Source of the DNA: Pseudonocardiales bacterium
Lineage (GTDB): Bacteria > Actinomycetota > Actinomycetes > Mycobacteriales > Pseudonocardiaceae
Assembly (NCBI GenBank): GCA_003244055.1
Contig: QHBZ01000220.1
Coordinates: 1 to 33,731 of the forward strand
DNA: 33,731 nt
Direction: 5' to 3'
Part shown: positions 17,565-26,281 of the stretch, piece by piece
Position numbering within the stretch: position 1 is the first letter of the stretch
How the letters are laid out: each line of letters begins with the position of its first letter
Notes under the pieces: model-generated
The model's input: the letters and a program-made list of their open reading frames with translations, nothing else
The model's database searches: none
Told to the model about the DNA's origin: nothing
Made by a program: the position numbers and the translations under genes

Positions 17565-18692
17565 ATGGACCACCACGGCCGCCGCGAATACACCGACCGG
17601 ATCCGGCTGGGTGGCTCCGCCCTGCCCGTCATCAGCCCGGCCCGGTTCTACCTCTGCGGGATCACTCCCTACGACGTGACCCATCTCGGGCACGCCAGCA
17701 CGTTCGTCTGGGCTGATGCGGCCGCCTCCGTGCTTCGCCTGGCCGGTGCGGAGACCGTGACCTGCCGCAATGTCACCGATGTCGATGATGTGCTGACCCG
17801 GGCCGCCACGCAGCGCGGCCGGCACTACGACGAGTTCGCGCTGGAGCAGGAGTACTTGTTCGGCAGGGATATGGCCGCCCTGCGGGTGCGCCGGCCCGAA
17901 CACGAGCCGCGCGCGCGTCACCACGTCGGCCGTGTCGTGCAGTTGGCCTCGGCCCTGCTCACCACTGGTCACGCCTACCTGCGCGACGGTGCGGTGTACT
18001 TCCGGGGCGCCGATGTCCCGGCCAAGACCGGGCTGACAGAGGAGCGCGCCACCGAACTCGCGACCGAGTTCGGTGATCGACTCGGCGATCTGGATCGGGA
18101 CGACCCCTTCGACGTTCCGGTCTGGCGGCCGTCGGCCGACAACCAGCCCGGCTGGCCAAGCCCGTGGGGTCGCGGGCGGCCCGGCTGGCACGCGGAGTGT
18201 GCCGCCATCGCTCTGGGAGTGCTCGGCCCCGCCGTCGACATCCTGGCCGGCGGCGCCGATCTGAGCTTCCCGCACCACGCATATCAGGCCGCCATGGTCG
18301 AGGCGGCCACCGGCGTCGGACCCTTCGCCCGGGGCGAGTTCCCCGTCGGCACCGTCACCATCGACGGAGCGAAGATGGCAAAGTCGACGGGCAACCTGGT
18401 GCTGGTCTCAGATCTGCTCGGCAAGCATCCCGCGACATCGGTGCGGCTGCTGCTGCTCAACCGGCCGTGGCAACCTAGCTGGGACTTCCACCCCGGCGAC
18501 ATCGCTGCCCAGACCAACCAACTTGACCGGCTGTACTCAGCGGCTGGCACAGCACGCAGCTCGCGACCCGCAGCCGACGCCGTCACCGCTGCCCTGGTCA
18601 ATGACCTCGACGTCCCCGCCGCGCTCGCCATCGCCGAGGAGTCCGGTGGTGACACAGCTCGGCTGGTGCTGCGTACTCTCGCCCTGGACTGA
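17565..18692 (+). CDS. MshC/cysteinyl-tRNA synthetase-like ligase
   Basis: A 375-residue class I synthetase-fold enzyme. The nucleotide-binding HIGH motif reads THLGHAS (about 39-45) and follows the zinc ligand Cys31 in FYLCGITPYD. Other zinc-site elements are GWHAECAAIAL and FPHHAYQ, and the KMSKS loop reads KMAKS (about 270-274). CGITPYD-THLGHA and PSPWGRGRPGWHAECAAIAL closely follow MshC, which joins cysteine to glucosaminyl-inositol in mycothiol synthesis. It is shorter than typical MshC at both ends and lacks the tRNA-binding C-terminus of true CysRS. It may be MshC itself or a paralogue acting on another amine. SixA follows two bases later. Confidence 0.8.
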   Translation: MDHHGRREYTDRIRLGGSALPVISPARFYLCGITPYDVTHLGHASTFVWADAAASVLRLAGAETVTCRNVTDVDDVLTRAATQRGRHYDEFALEQEYLFGRDMAALRVRRPEHEPRARHHVGRVVQLASALLTTGHAYLRDGAVYFRGADVPAKTGLTEERATELATEFGDRLGDLDRDDPFDVPVWRPSADNQPGWPSPWGRGRPGWHAECAAIALGVLGPAVDILAGGADLSFPHHAYQAAMVEAATGVGPFARGEFPVGTVTIDGAKMAKSTGNLVLVSDLLGKHPATSVRLLLLNRPWQPSWDFHPGDIAAQTNQLDRLYSAAGTARSSRPAADAVTAALVNDLDVPAALAIAEESGGDTARLVLRTLALD

Positions 18693-18694
18693 CC

Positions 18695-19174
18695 ATGACA
18701 CACACGCTGATCCTGCTCAGGCACGCGAAGTCGGCCTCTCCGGCCGACACCGCTGACGTTGCCCGGCCGCTGGCCGCACGCGGGCTCCGCGACGCCCCAG
18801 CCGTCGGTCGCTGGCTGCACGCGCAGGCCTTCAAGATCGACCAGGTGGTGTGCTCCCCCGCGGTCCGGGCCGCGCAGACCTGGGATCTTGTGGCCGTCCA
18901 CTTGGACGCGATCCCCCGAGTCCGCCACGACGAGCGGCTTTACGACGCGTCGGCTCAGGATCTGCTGACCGTTATCCAGGAGCTGCCGCTCAGCGCTTCG
19001 ACCGCAGTGCTGGTGGGCCACAATCCCGGGCTCGAGGACATCCTGACGCTGTTGACCGGGCTGGCCGAGCCGCTGAAGACGTCTGCCGTCGCCGTTATCA
19101 CCACAGTGCTCAGCTGGGAACTGGCCCACCCCCGTTCGTGGACCGTGGCCACGCTAGCGACGCCACGCGGTTGA
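18695..19174 (+). CDS. SixA-type phosphohistidine phosphatase
   Basis: A 159-residue histidine-phosphatase superfamily protein. The catalytic motif is RHAKS (Arg9, His10), with a second arginine in CSPAVRAAQT and the second histidine in LVGHNPGLED. SixA removes phosphate from histidine phosphotransfer domains in E. coli; actinobacterial homologues have no settled substrate. The ATG is two bases after the stop of the ligase gene, so the two are co-transcribed. Confidence 0.92.
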   Translation: MTHTLILLRHAKSASPADTADVARPLAARGLRDAPAVGRWLHAQAFKIDQVVCSPAVRAAQTWDLVAVHLDAIPRVRHDERLYDASAQDLLTVIQELPLSASTAVLVGHNPGLEDILTLLTGLAEPLKTSAVAVITTVLSWELAHPRSWTVATLATPRG

Positions 19175-19254
19175 CGACCTCGCTGCGGTCCAGCAAGCGG
19201 CACCGTACGCTCGCGAGCGGCGGCTTGGGTCGATGTGGGAGGCGAGCGGGGTAG

Positions 19255-19962
19255 ATGGCCACGTTGAGCAATGGCCGGGTAGCAGCGCGCGAAGCCCGGA
19301 TCGCGGCCCGGCCGCCGGAGGTCATGTTCGCACCGCTGTCCGAGCAGCTCGCCAACATCCGGCGCTGGAACGAGGAGCGAGGATGGGGATTGAGCGCCAG
19401 TGATCTCCACTCGGTCGACCTCACGCCCCGTGCTGGGAACGATCCACTCGTCGTTGACCTCATCGCCGTCTATCTACGCGATGGCGCGGAGATGGACGAT
19501 GTCCAACGCACCTGTCATGAGTTGTGGACGGTGGCCGCCGCGCAGCAGCCGCACAGCTGGTCCTGGGATTGGTACTCCGACAGGTGGGAACAGCGCCGCA
19601 AACCGGTGCGGTTGATCGCCGGTCTCGTCCACCGGCCCGGCATCCGCCGAGTAACCGTCGACCTCGCGGCTCACTTCGAGCCGGGGCGCTACGTTCGCCC
19701 CACCAGCTTGCGGGGCCCAGACTCGGCGCACGCCGAAATTCTTGCCGCAGCCGCACATTTCCCGCGGTGGATCCGGGCCATGGACGGCAAGGACGTCCCC
19801 TACGCCTGGCTATCGGGCTACGAGCTGCTGATCCATGAACGCCCGACCCCGTGGCGGCTGCCAGCGCTGAGTTGGAGCAACCTCCGCCACACGATGAGCC
19901 TTACTGCGGGATGGGCGAACCACTCGTATAGCGGGTGGGCTTCCCCCGTCTGCATCAACTGA
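19255..19962 (+). CDS. Protein of unknown function
   Basis: A 235-residue soluble protein not recognised. It is rich in Trp and Arg (for example SWSWDWYSDRWEQRRKPVRL), has no signal peptide, membrane helix or cysteine cluster, and ends in a Trp/Ser-rich tail (TAGWANHSYSGWASP). A G-rich ribosome binding site lies before the ATG at 19255. It is followed by the beta-helix lipoprotein gene on the same strand, but with a promoter-like element between. Codon use fits a real gene. Confidence 0.7.
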   Translation: MATLSNGRVAAREARIAARPPEVMFAPLSEQLANIRRWNEERGWGLSASDLHSVDLTPRAGNDPLVVDLIAVYLRDGAEMDDVQRTCHELWTVAAAQQPHSWSWDWYSDRWEQRRKPVRLIAGLVHRPGIRRVTVDLAAHFEPGRYVRPTSLRGPDSAHAEILAAAAHFPRWIRAMDGKDVPYAWLSGYELLIHERPTPWRLPALSWSNLRHTMSLTAGWANHSYSGWASPVCIN

Positions 19963-20020
19963 CTGTCACCCGAACGTAGCGGATTGTCACTTTTGCCTCC
20001 ACTGTGGCGCAACGGGCATC

Positions 20021-20026
20021 TATCCT
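20021..20026 (+). promoter_or_regulatory. -10 box of the beta-helix gene, leaderless type
   Basis: TATCCT followed by six bases and the GTG at 20033. Confidence 0.5.
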
Positions 20027-20032
20027 TCCGAG

Positions 20033-21091
20033 GTGACAGTCCCAGGGGGTGTCCGCACACTGCCGGTCTGGTCCATGGCACTGGGCCTAGCACTCACCGC
20101 AGGATGCACCGCCCCGCCAGACCAGAGCCAACCGAATCGACGGGGTCTCCGGCCCGACTGCACTCGCACTATCACGCAATCCGACGAGGTGCGCCCAGCA
20201 CTGGATAACGCTTCGCCAGGCAACACATTCTGCTTCACCGGAGACGACCTCATCGACGCTGACCTGACGATAACCAGGTCGGGCACCGCCGGGTCGCCGA
20301 TCAGACTCATCGCCGACGGCGCCACCGTCCACAATGTGTATGTCAGCGCCGATCACGTCGTGATCGAGGGTTTCACCGTCACCGGCGGCGATGGAATCCT
20401 GCTTGAGGGAACCGGGATCACTGCACAGCGCAACACGATCCACGACACGCAGCGCGACGGGATCGCCTGTATGCCGTGCACCGACTCGACCATCGCGTCA
20501 AACACCGTCCACCATGTCTCCACGGCCGGGATCTACATCACCGGGCAGCGGATCACGGTGGCCGGCAACACGGTGACCGACACCGTGGCTCGCGATGATG
20601 GCGACGCCGATGGCATGCGCTTTTTCGGCACCGGCCATCGGATCACCGGTAACACCATTCGGGACATCTCCGAACGAGGTTATCGGGCTCCCCCGCACCC
20701 GGACTGCTTCCAAACCTACGACCACAATCCATCGACCTACGACGTCGTCATCTCGGGCAACACCTGCCAGAACGTCGACGCGCAATGTCTGATCGCCACT
20801 GACGACCAGCCCGGTGATAACGGTGCTCCCAGCAGAGCCCCGTCGATCACATTCGTCGACAACACCTGCGCCCCCAACGGTGCTCAGGCGATCAACCTAC
20901 GCCGGTGGCCCAATGTTGAGATACGCCAGAACAAGTTCTCCGGCCCTAACCTGCTGCGCGCGATGTTGATCATTGATGGCTCGACTGGCTGCACTGTGAC
21001 CGGTAACACTTCGGCAGGCAACGGGCCGGTCGTGGATGTGGACGGTGCTTCTCGACCAGGATTCCGTCAGAGCGACAACAGCCCCGCCTGA
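20033..21091 (+). CDS. Right-handed parallel beta-helix lipoprotein
   Basis: A 352-residue exported protein. The N-terminal signal ends in a lipobox (LTAGC, Cys at about residue 25). The rest is a ladder of roughly 22-residue beta-helix (PbH1) coils, each with an asparagine turn (QRNTIHD, ASNTVHH, AGNTVTD, TGNTIRD, SGNTCQN, RQNKFSG, TGNTSAG). This is the fold of pectate lyases and related surface polysaccharide enzymes. Three cysteine-containing turns may be disulfide-bonded. His/Asp residues around PHPDCFQTYDHN may form an active site, but no catalytic triad of a named family could be assigned. Confidence 0.88.
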   Translation: MTVPGGVRTLPVWSMALGLALTAGCTAPPDQSQPNRRGLRPDCTRTITQSDEVRPALDNASPGNTFCFTGDDLIDADLTITRSGTAGSPIRLIADGATVHNVYVSADHVVIEGFTVTGGDGILLEGTGITAQRNTIHDTQRDGIACMPCTDSTIASNTVHHVSTAGIYITGQRITVAGNTVTDTVARDDGDADGMRFFGTGHRITGNTIRDISERGYRAPPHPDCFQTYDHNPSTYDVVISGNTCQNVDAQCLIATDDQPGDNGAPSRAPSITFVDNTCAPNGAQAINLRRWPNVEIRQNKFSGPNLLRAMLIIDGSTGCTVTGNTSAGNGPVVDVDGASRPGFRQSDNSPA

Positions 21092-21108
21092 TGGCGAACC
21101 AGGTCCGT

Positions 21109-21150
21109 TAGCGAAGCCACCCTGTGCGCGTGCACAGGGTGGCTTCGCTA
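21109..21150. terminator. Strong bidirectional hairpin between convergent genes
   Basis: A perfect 19-bp inverted repeat (21109-21127 and 21132-21150) around the loop GCGT. It lies 17 bases after the beta-helix stop and 11 before the stop of the convergent adaptor gene. There is no T run, as is common for actinobacterial terminators. Confidence 0.88.
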
Positions 21151-21161
21151 GTTAACGGCGT

Positions 21162-22874
21162 TTAAACACCTTGGCGAAGGACGACTTCCTGACCTTCCCT
21201 GAGGCCCGAGATGACCTGGGTACGGTCATCGCCGACGAGACCGGCCTGGAATCTTGCCTGTTGCTGCGTGCCGTTGGCATCGATGATGGTGACGGTACTT
21301 TGATCGCCACTCTTACGAACGGCCGAGTTGGGAACGGTGAGAACGTCCTGGACCTGGTTGGTTATGACCCGCGCCTGCGCGGTCAGGCCATCTTTGAGTC
21401 GCGGATCGGTCTCGTTGAGCACGACGGTGGCGTAGTAGTTGATAACGCTGGAGATGTTGCTTCCAGTGGGGGACAAGGAGACAACGGTACCGGCCCGGGT
21501 GAGATCAGGGACGGCGTCGAAGGTCACATCAACTTTTTGATTCGGTGCCACCTTCGCGGCGTCGGACTCCTCGAACGGAACAACTACCTGGAAGGTATTG
21601 ATATTGTCGAGAACCATGAACTGCGTACCACCGGGGCGCTGAGCGCCGGTAGCCGGGTTACCCAAGGACAAGCTGCTGTTGGACGAGGTGCCGCTGAGGC
21701 CGGGGATGGGAGAGGTGGAACCCGGAGCCAATGCACTGACGCCCGTGCTGGGTTGGAGGTACTCGCCCACCAGGCCGTTGATCGCTGACACGGTGCCCGC
21801 GACCGGAGCGCGTAATACGGTGTTGTCGACATCCCTCTGGGCCGCCTCGACCTGAGCCGCAATGCTGGCCACCAACGCAACCTGCTGATCGATATTGAAC
21901 GGGCGGTCGGTGGCTGCGGCGTCGAGGGTGTTCTGCGCGGTAACCACGCTCTGACGGGCATTCTCTATCGAGACCAGCCCTTGGGTCCGGTCGACGTTTT
22001 CCTTCTGCTGGGCGGCTTGCAACACCGCCTTATCCATCAGCACCGTGCGGCGAGCGTTGACCACCGCTTGCTGATCCGTGGGGATCCGGTTACACGCCGG
22101 GTTGCCGCCGCCGCCAGGCGAACCTCCCGGAGCTGACCCACCTGACCCAGTGCTGCCCGCGAACACGGGGCCTACCCGGGCGGGGTCGTCCACACCCGCC
22201 TGAGCCGGCCCCACCCCGACCGACGAATTAGGACCACCTGTACCGCCGACACCATTGGCAGGTGCGGGTGGAGTGAAGGGAATTCCTCCGGTAGCGGAAC
22301 AAGAGACCTGATCGGCACGCAGCGCTTCCTGAGCCTTATCCAGCAGATAGCTGTCAAAGTCCAACTGCTTGTGCGCCTGGTTGGTTGCCGACGTATCCGC
22401 GGCCAACTCCGCGTCGACCGACTTCTGCGTCGCCTCCAAGATCTCATGCGTCTGATCCAAGGTGGCCTGCGCGCCCTGCACCGTCGGGTCGGCCACGAAC
22501 TTGCCGAACAACGCACGCTGGGAGTTCAGCTGTCCCTGCAGTTGGTTCAAGGTCTGGCGGAACCCGAAATCATCCTCCCGCGCCACTATCTGGCCCGCGG
22601 TGACCCGATCCCCGACCTTGACCATCAGCTGCGTGAGTTGCGCACCTTTCGGAAAGCCCAGGTTCTGCTCCCTTATGGCAGTCAACGAGCCGGAGGCGGA
22701 CACCTTCGTCACCACCGCGCCGCGCTCCACCCGTCCGGTCGGCGGCGGTGGCGGCTCGCCGCCGCACCCAGCCGCCACACCGAGCACGGCGACCAGCCCT
22801 AGCGCCACCAAGACTCGCACACCCGCGCGTCGAGCTGAGGATAGCGAAGATTTGCTGGTCAGGATCATTGTCAC
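21162..22874 (-). CDS. MacA/HlyD-type lipoprotein adaptor of an ABC transporter
   Basis: A 570-residue membrane-fusion (periplasmic adaptor) homologue. It has a signal peptide with lipobox VAAGC (Cys37), a first biotinyl-lipoyl half (LMVKVGDRVTAGQIVARED), a long helical hairpin (about 105-365), the second lipoyl half (VLRAPVAGTVSAINGLVGEY), and beta-barrel and membrane-proximal domains ending in GLREGQEVVLRQGV. The hairpin tip holds a Gly/Pro/Ser-rich insert of about 68 residues between Cys192 and Cys261. The GTG at 22874 is preferred because of its GGGGGAC site; ATG 22868 is possible. It is the last gene after the ATPase and permease. Confidence 0.92.
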   Translation of the reverse strand: MTMILTSKSSLSSARRAGVRVLVALGLVAVLGVAAGCGGEPPPPPTGRVERGAVVTKVSASGSLTAIREQNLGFPKGAQLTQLMVKVGDRVTAGQIVAREDDFGFRQTLNQLQGQLNSQRALFGKFVADPTVQGAQATLDQTHEILEATQKSVDAELAADTSATNQAHKQLDFDSYLLDKAQEALRADQVSCSATGGIPFTPPAPANGVGGTGGPNSSVGVGPAQAGVDDPARVGPVFAGSTGSGGSAPGGSPGGGGNPACNRIPTDQQAVVNARRTVLMDKAVLQAAQQKENVDRTQGLVSIENARQSVVTAQNTLDAAATDRPFNIDQQVALVASIAAQVEAAQRDVDNTVLRAPVAGTVSAINGLVGEYLQPSTGVSALAPGSTSPIPGLSGTSSNSSLSLGNPATGAQRPGGTQFMVLDNINTFQVVVPFEESDAAKVAPNQKVDVTFDAVPDLTRAGTVVSLSPTGSNISSVINYYATVVLNETDPRLKDGLTAQARVITNQVQDVLTVPNSAVRKSGDQSTVTIIDANGTQQQARFQAGLVGDDRTQVISGLREGQEVVLRQGV

Positions 22875-22948
22875 AGCGATGTCCCCCTGTGTCTTCGGCT
22901 TCACGCTGTGCAACGCCTCAGGACGCAGGGAGTTACGCGGTCTCACGT

Positions 22949-22996
22949 GTGGATGCGGTTGAGTCTCGGCCGGTGGATGCGGTTGAGGCTCGGACC
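22949..22996. repeat. Two tandem 24-bp repeats after the permease gene
   Basis: Copies at 22949-22972 and 22973-22996 share GTGGATGCGGTTGAG then CTCGG and differ at three bases. They lie just downstream of the permease stop, which is itself followed 12 bases later by a second in-frame TAG within a duplicated ACCAGTAG. Confidence 0.85.
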
Positions 22997-23007
22997 TACT
23001 GGTTGGT

Positions 23008-24234
23008 CTACTGGTACCTGAGGGCTTCGATGGGTCGCAGCCGCGCGGCGCGGTTGGCCGGATAGCCGCCGGCGACGAGTCCAATCACGAGGCTGATCGC
23101 GAACGAGAGCACCACAGACGGGATGGTCACGGCCGGAGCGAAGGTGGCGAAGGTTGGGCCAAGCGTGGGCGCGAGCACCGAGCCGAGCACCGACAGCCCA
23201 ACCCCCAACCCGATGCCGATGATCCCGCCGAGGCCGGCCAGCACGAGCGACTCGATGAGGAACTGCTCGAGGATCGCCCGTCGAGTGGCACCGATCGCCT
23301 TTCGGATGCCGATCTCACGGGTTCTCTCGGTGACCGAAACCAGCATGATGTTCAGGACTCCGATAGCACCTACGAAAAGCGAGATCGCTGCGACTGCTGC
23401 CGTGAACAGAGTGAGGACTCGGAGGATCTGGTTGAAGGTGTCGAGCCGGCTGCGCAGAGATTGCACCTCGAAATCTCTGTTCGCCGTATCCTTGATCCGG
23501 TGCCGATCGCTGAGCACCCGAATCACGTCGTTTTCAGCGGCCGGCACCGCAGACGCCTGGGTGGCCTGCGCGATGATCTGATTGACCTTGTCGCCGCCGC
23601 CGAAGATGTAGCGGCGCGCTGTGTTCAGCGGCATAACCGCGATGCTGTCCCCCGGCTCGCCGACGGACTGCATCACGCCGATGACTCTGAAGGTCTGGCG
23701 GTTGATCCGGACCGTGTGGCTCAGCGCGGCCGCGGGATCCTTGCCGAAGAGGTAACTCGCCACGCTGGGTCCCAGCACCACCACTCTGGCCGTGGAGCGG
23801 ACCTGAGCGTCGTCGAAGAACGATCCCGCCGACATATCCCCGTTGTTGAGGTCGAGCCAGCGGTCGGTGGAGCCGATGACGGTCGTCCGGAACCGGTAGG
23901 AGTCGGTCTCGGTCAACGCTTTGCCGGAAACAGCGGGGATCACCGCGGCGATGTCCCGGGACATCGCCGGGTCCTGCAGCGCCGCGACGTCGGCGTCGAT
24001 CAGATCCTTCGGGGGGGCGCCGCCCGGCACGTTGCCGACCGACGGCACGATAGTGATCAGGTTGGCCAGTGGTTGGATTTTCTCGTTGACCGAGGACTGC
24101 ACGCCGTTACCGATGGCGACCAGCAGGATCACCGATGCGACGCCGATGATGATGCCGAGCATGGTCAGCACGGAGCGCAGTCGGTTGGCGCGCAGTCCGC
24201 GCAACGCTATGCGCACCGCCTCGCGCAGGTTCAT
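23008..24234 (-). CDS. MacB-like ABC transporter permease
   Basis: A 408-residue permease with the FtsX/MacB topology: one N-terminal helix (about 20-43, with TMLGIIIGVASVILLVAIG), a large extracytoplasmic MacB_PCD domain (about 45-265), and three C-terminal helices with the typical MLVSVTERTREIGIRKAIGA coupling segment. It ends in NRAARLRPIEALRYQ, as the family does. Type VII ABC systems of this kind use the outside domain to drive extrusion of substrates. The ATG overlaps the stop of the ATPase gene (ATGA). Confidence 0.95.
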   Translation of the reverse strand: MNLREAVRIALRGLRANRLRSVLTMLGIIIGVASVILLVAIGNGVQSSVNEKIQPLANLITIVPSVGNVPGGAPPKDLIDADVAALQDPAMSRDIAAVIPAVSGKALTETDSYRFRTTVIGSTDRWLDLNNGDMSAGSFFDDAQVRSTARVVVLGPSVASYLFGKDPAAALSHTVRINRQTFRVIGVMQSVGEPGDSIAVMPLNTARRYIFGGGDKVNQIIAQATQASAVPAAENDVIRVLSDRHRIKDTANRDFEVQSLRSRLDTFNQILRVLTLFTAAVAAISLFVGAIGVLNIMLVSVTERTREIGIRKAIGATRRAILEQFLIESLVLAGLGGIIGIGLGVGLSVLGSVLAPTLGPTFATFAPAVTIPSVVLSFAISLVIGLVAGGYPANRAARLRPIEALRYQ

Positions 24235-24923
24235 GCGGTGGCCTCCGTCCGGCTCCGCTGCACCCGGTCACTCTCGATGCGCCCGTCACGCATTCGCACG
24301 ACCCGCTTGGCGAACGCGGCAACCTCCTCTTCGTGCGTGATGATCACAACGGTGCGGCCGAGATCGTTCAGCGCGCCGAGTAGCCTCAAGATCTCGGCGC
24401 TGGCCGCGGTGTCGAGATTGCCAGTGGGCTCGTCGGCGAGCAGCAGCGTGGGATCGTTGATCAGCGCCCGCGCGATCGCCACCCGCTGTTGCTGACCACC
24501 GGATAACTCGTTGGGCATGTGCTTCTCCCGGTCGCCCAGACCTACCTGAGCCAGGGCCTGCCGGGCAGGATTGCGCCGGCCCCGGATCCCTGCGTAGACC
24601 AACGGAAGCTCCACATTGCGGACCGCGCTGGTCCGCGCAACCAGGTTGAATGACTGGAAGACGAACCCGATCTTGCGGCTGCGGATCTTGGCTAGCCGGT
24701 TGTCGGACAGCCGGCTAGCGTCAGTGCCGTCGAGCAGATAGCGACCGCTGGTCGGGACATCAAGACAGCCCAGGATATTCATGAGCGTGGTCTTGCCCGA
24801 TCCCGATGGACCCATGATGGCGACCAGTTCGCCGTCGTCGATAGTCAAGTCGATGCCGTGGAGCGCCTGCACCTCGACCTTGCCCATCCGGTAGACTTTG
24901 GTAACGTTCTCAAGCTGGATCAT
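24231..24923 (-). CDS. MacB/LolD-type ABC transporter ATPase
   Basis: A 230-residue ATPase with Walker [11 protein letters not shown]-loop [13 protein letters not shown], signature [15 protein letters not shown], Walker [13 protein letters not shown] and switch histidine in ITHEEE. The ATG at 24923 follows a GGGGGGAG site and gives the family N-terminus [14 protein letters not shown]. With the permease and adaptor it forms a complete MacAB-like exporter; the substrate is not shown by the sequence. Confidence 0.96.
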   Translation of the reverse strand: MIQLENVTKVYRMGKVEVQALHGIDLTIDDGELVAIMGPSGSGKTTLMNILGCLDVPTSGRYLLDGTDASRLSDNRLAKIRSRKIGFVFQSFNLVARTSAVRNVELPLVYAGIRGRRNPARQALAQVGLGDREKHMPNELSGGQQQRVAIARALINDPTLLLADEPTGNLDTAASAEILRLLGALNDLGRTVVIITHEEEVAAFAKRVVRMRDGRIESDRVQRSRTEATA

Positions 24924-25234
24924 GTCCACTCCCCCCATCTGGATATTGATCGCGCTCGGGCCCGGTGACCGGCAGCTGGGCAGCGCACCCACCCCGTAGC
25001 GCACTTCCCTGCCGGACCGGACCGCGGGGCGGGAGGGACGTCACCCACCGTACGCGGTCCAACCCGAACGGTACCGCGTCGCGCACGTCACGGAAAGTAG
25101 GCAACGCACAAGCTTTTGGATCATCCGTGCGCTCTTAGCCGGGACGCAGCGCTGGGTGTCGAGGTTGCGAAGGTGGTCGCCGCGGCGGTTTCGACGGCAC
25201 CGTTAGGGCCGGCCAGCACCATATAGTCGCCATC
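24924..25234. other. Divergent intergenic region between the ABC operon and the egtD-like operon
   Basis: About 310 bases. It holds the egtD-like -10 box at its right end and presumably the ABC operon promoter. No gene with acceptable start and codon use was found; open frames here are extensions of the flanking genes. Confidence 0.5.
25222..25227 (+). promoter_or_regulatory. -10 box of the egtD-like operon, leaderless type
   Basis: TATAGT is followed by seven bases and then the GTG at 25235. Expected transcription start coincides with the start codon. No clear -35 was found. Confidence 0.6.
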
Positions 25235-26221
25235 GTGGCGCAGCACGAAATCGAGATCGTGGCCGTGGATGGCGGGGGCGACTTCTGGGACGACCGGGTT
25301 GGCCTGCTGACCTGCCTGCGGGAAACCCCGCCACGAGTACCCGCCTACCTTGGTTACGACGCGATCGGATCCGAGCTGTTCGAGGCGATCACCGAACTCC
25401 CGGGCTACTACCCGACCCGGGTTGAGTTCGGGTTGCTGCAGCGCCACGCCGAGGAGATCGCCGACCTGATCGGGTACGAGCGAATAGTCGAGCTGGGCAG
25501 CGGAAGCGCGAAGAAGACCCGCCTGCTGTTGGCGGCCTGTGTCCAACGCCGGCCGACCAGCTACCTTCCGATCGACGTCAGCCGCGAGATGCTGGAGCTG
25601 AGCGCGCACGAGCTAGAGACCGAGCTGCCCGGGTTGCGCGTGCAGGGGCTGTGGGGTCGGTATGAGGCGGGCCTGGGTTGGCTGCGGGACGGCAAGCCTG
25701 AGCCGGTCACAGTGGCCCTGCTCGGGAGCAACCTGGGCAATAACACGCCCGACGAGCGACATGGACTCCTCACCGAGATCGCGACCACGCTCCGGCCCGG
25801 TGACCGATTCCTGGTGTCAGCGGACCTGCAGAAGCCGGCCGAGGTGTTGGGAGCCTGTTACAACGACCCGCTCGACCGGTCAGCCTTCGCGCAGTTCCGG
25901 CTCAACCACCTGACTCACCTCAACCGGCGCTTCGGTGCCGACTTCGCCCTGGAGTACTTCTACCCGCGGGCGCACTACGACGCCACAACCACCGCGGTCC
26001 AGGCGCATCTCTACGCGACCGAGGACCAGTCCGTGGTACTGCGCGAGCTCGACCTCGAACTGGTCCTCCGGCGCGGTGACTCGCTGAACGCGGGCTTCTC
26101 CTACAAATTCCACCGCCCCCAATTCGTGGCGGACGTCTCCGCGCGGGGTTTCGACCTGAGCGCGCAGTGGATCGACCCGGTGTGGCAGTACGGCATCTTT
26201 CTGTTCGTCCGCTCGGTCTGA
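25235..26221 (+). CDS. EgtD-like SAM-dependent amino-acid N-methyltransferase
   Basis: A 328-residue protein of the EgtD family (Methyltransf_33), whose founder trimethylates histidine to hercynine. Conserved parts are GYDAIGSELFEAIT (Tyr41), YYPTR (58-62), the SAM loop IVELGSGSAKKTRLL (84-98), LGSNLGN, SADLQK and the serine of FSYKF (Ser289). Against M. smegmatis EgtD, aligned from memory, the histidine-recognising Glu282 and Met252 correspond to Gly287 and Ala257. The published M252V/E282A change turns EgtD towards tryptophan, so this enzyme probably methylates another amino acid. It is the first gene of a tight operon without egtB, egtC or egtE. Confidence 0.9.
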   Translation: MAQHEIEIVAVDGGGDFWDDRVGLLTCLRETPPRVPAYLGYDAIGSELFEAITELPGYYPTRVEFGLLQRHAEEIADLIGYERIVELGSGSAKKTRLLLAACVQRRPTSYLPIDVSREMLELSAHELETELPGLRVQGLWGRYEAGLGWLRDGKPEPVTVALLGSNLGNNTPDERHGLLTEIATTLRPGDRFLVSADLQKPAEVLGACYNDPLDRSAFAQFRLNHLTHLNRRFGADFALEYFYPRAHYDATTTAVQAHLYATEDQSVVLRELDLELVLRRGDSLNAGFSYKFHRPQFVADVSARGFDLSAQWIDPVWQYGIFLFVRSV

Positions 26222-26281
26222 GCGTTGCCGGAAAGTGAACACGACGTTTATTCCAGTCACGCTCCGGGTACCCGGACGGTT

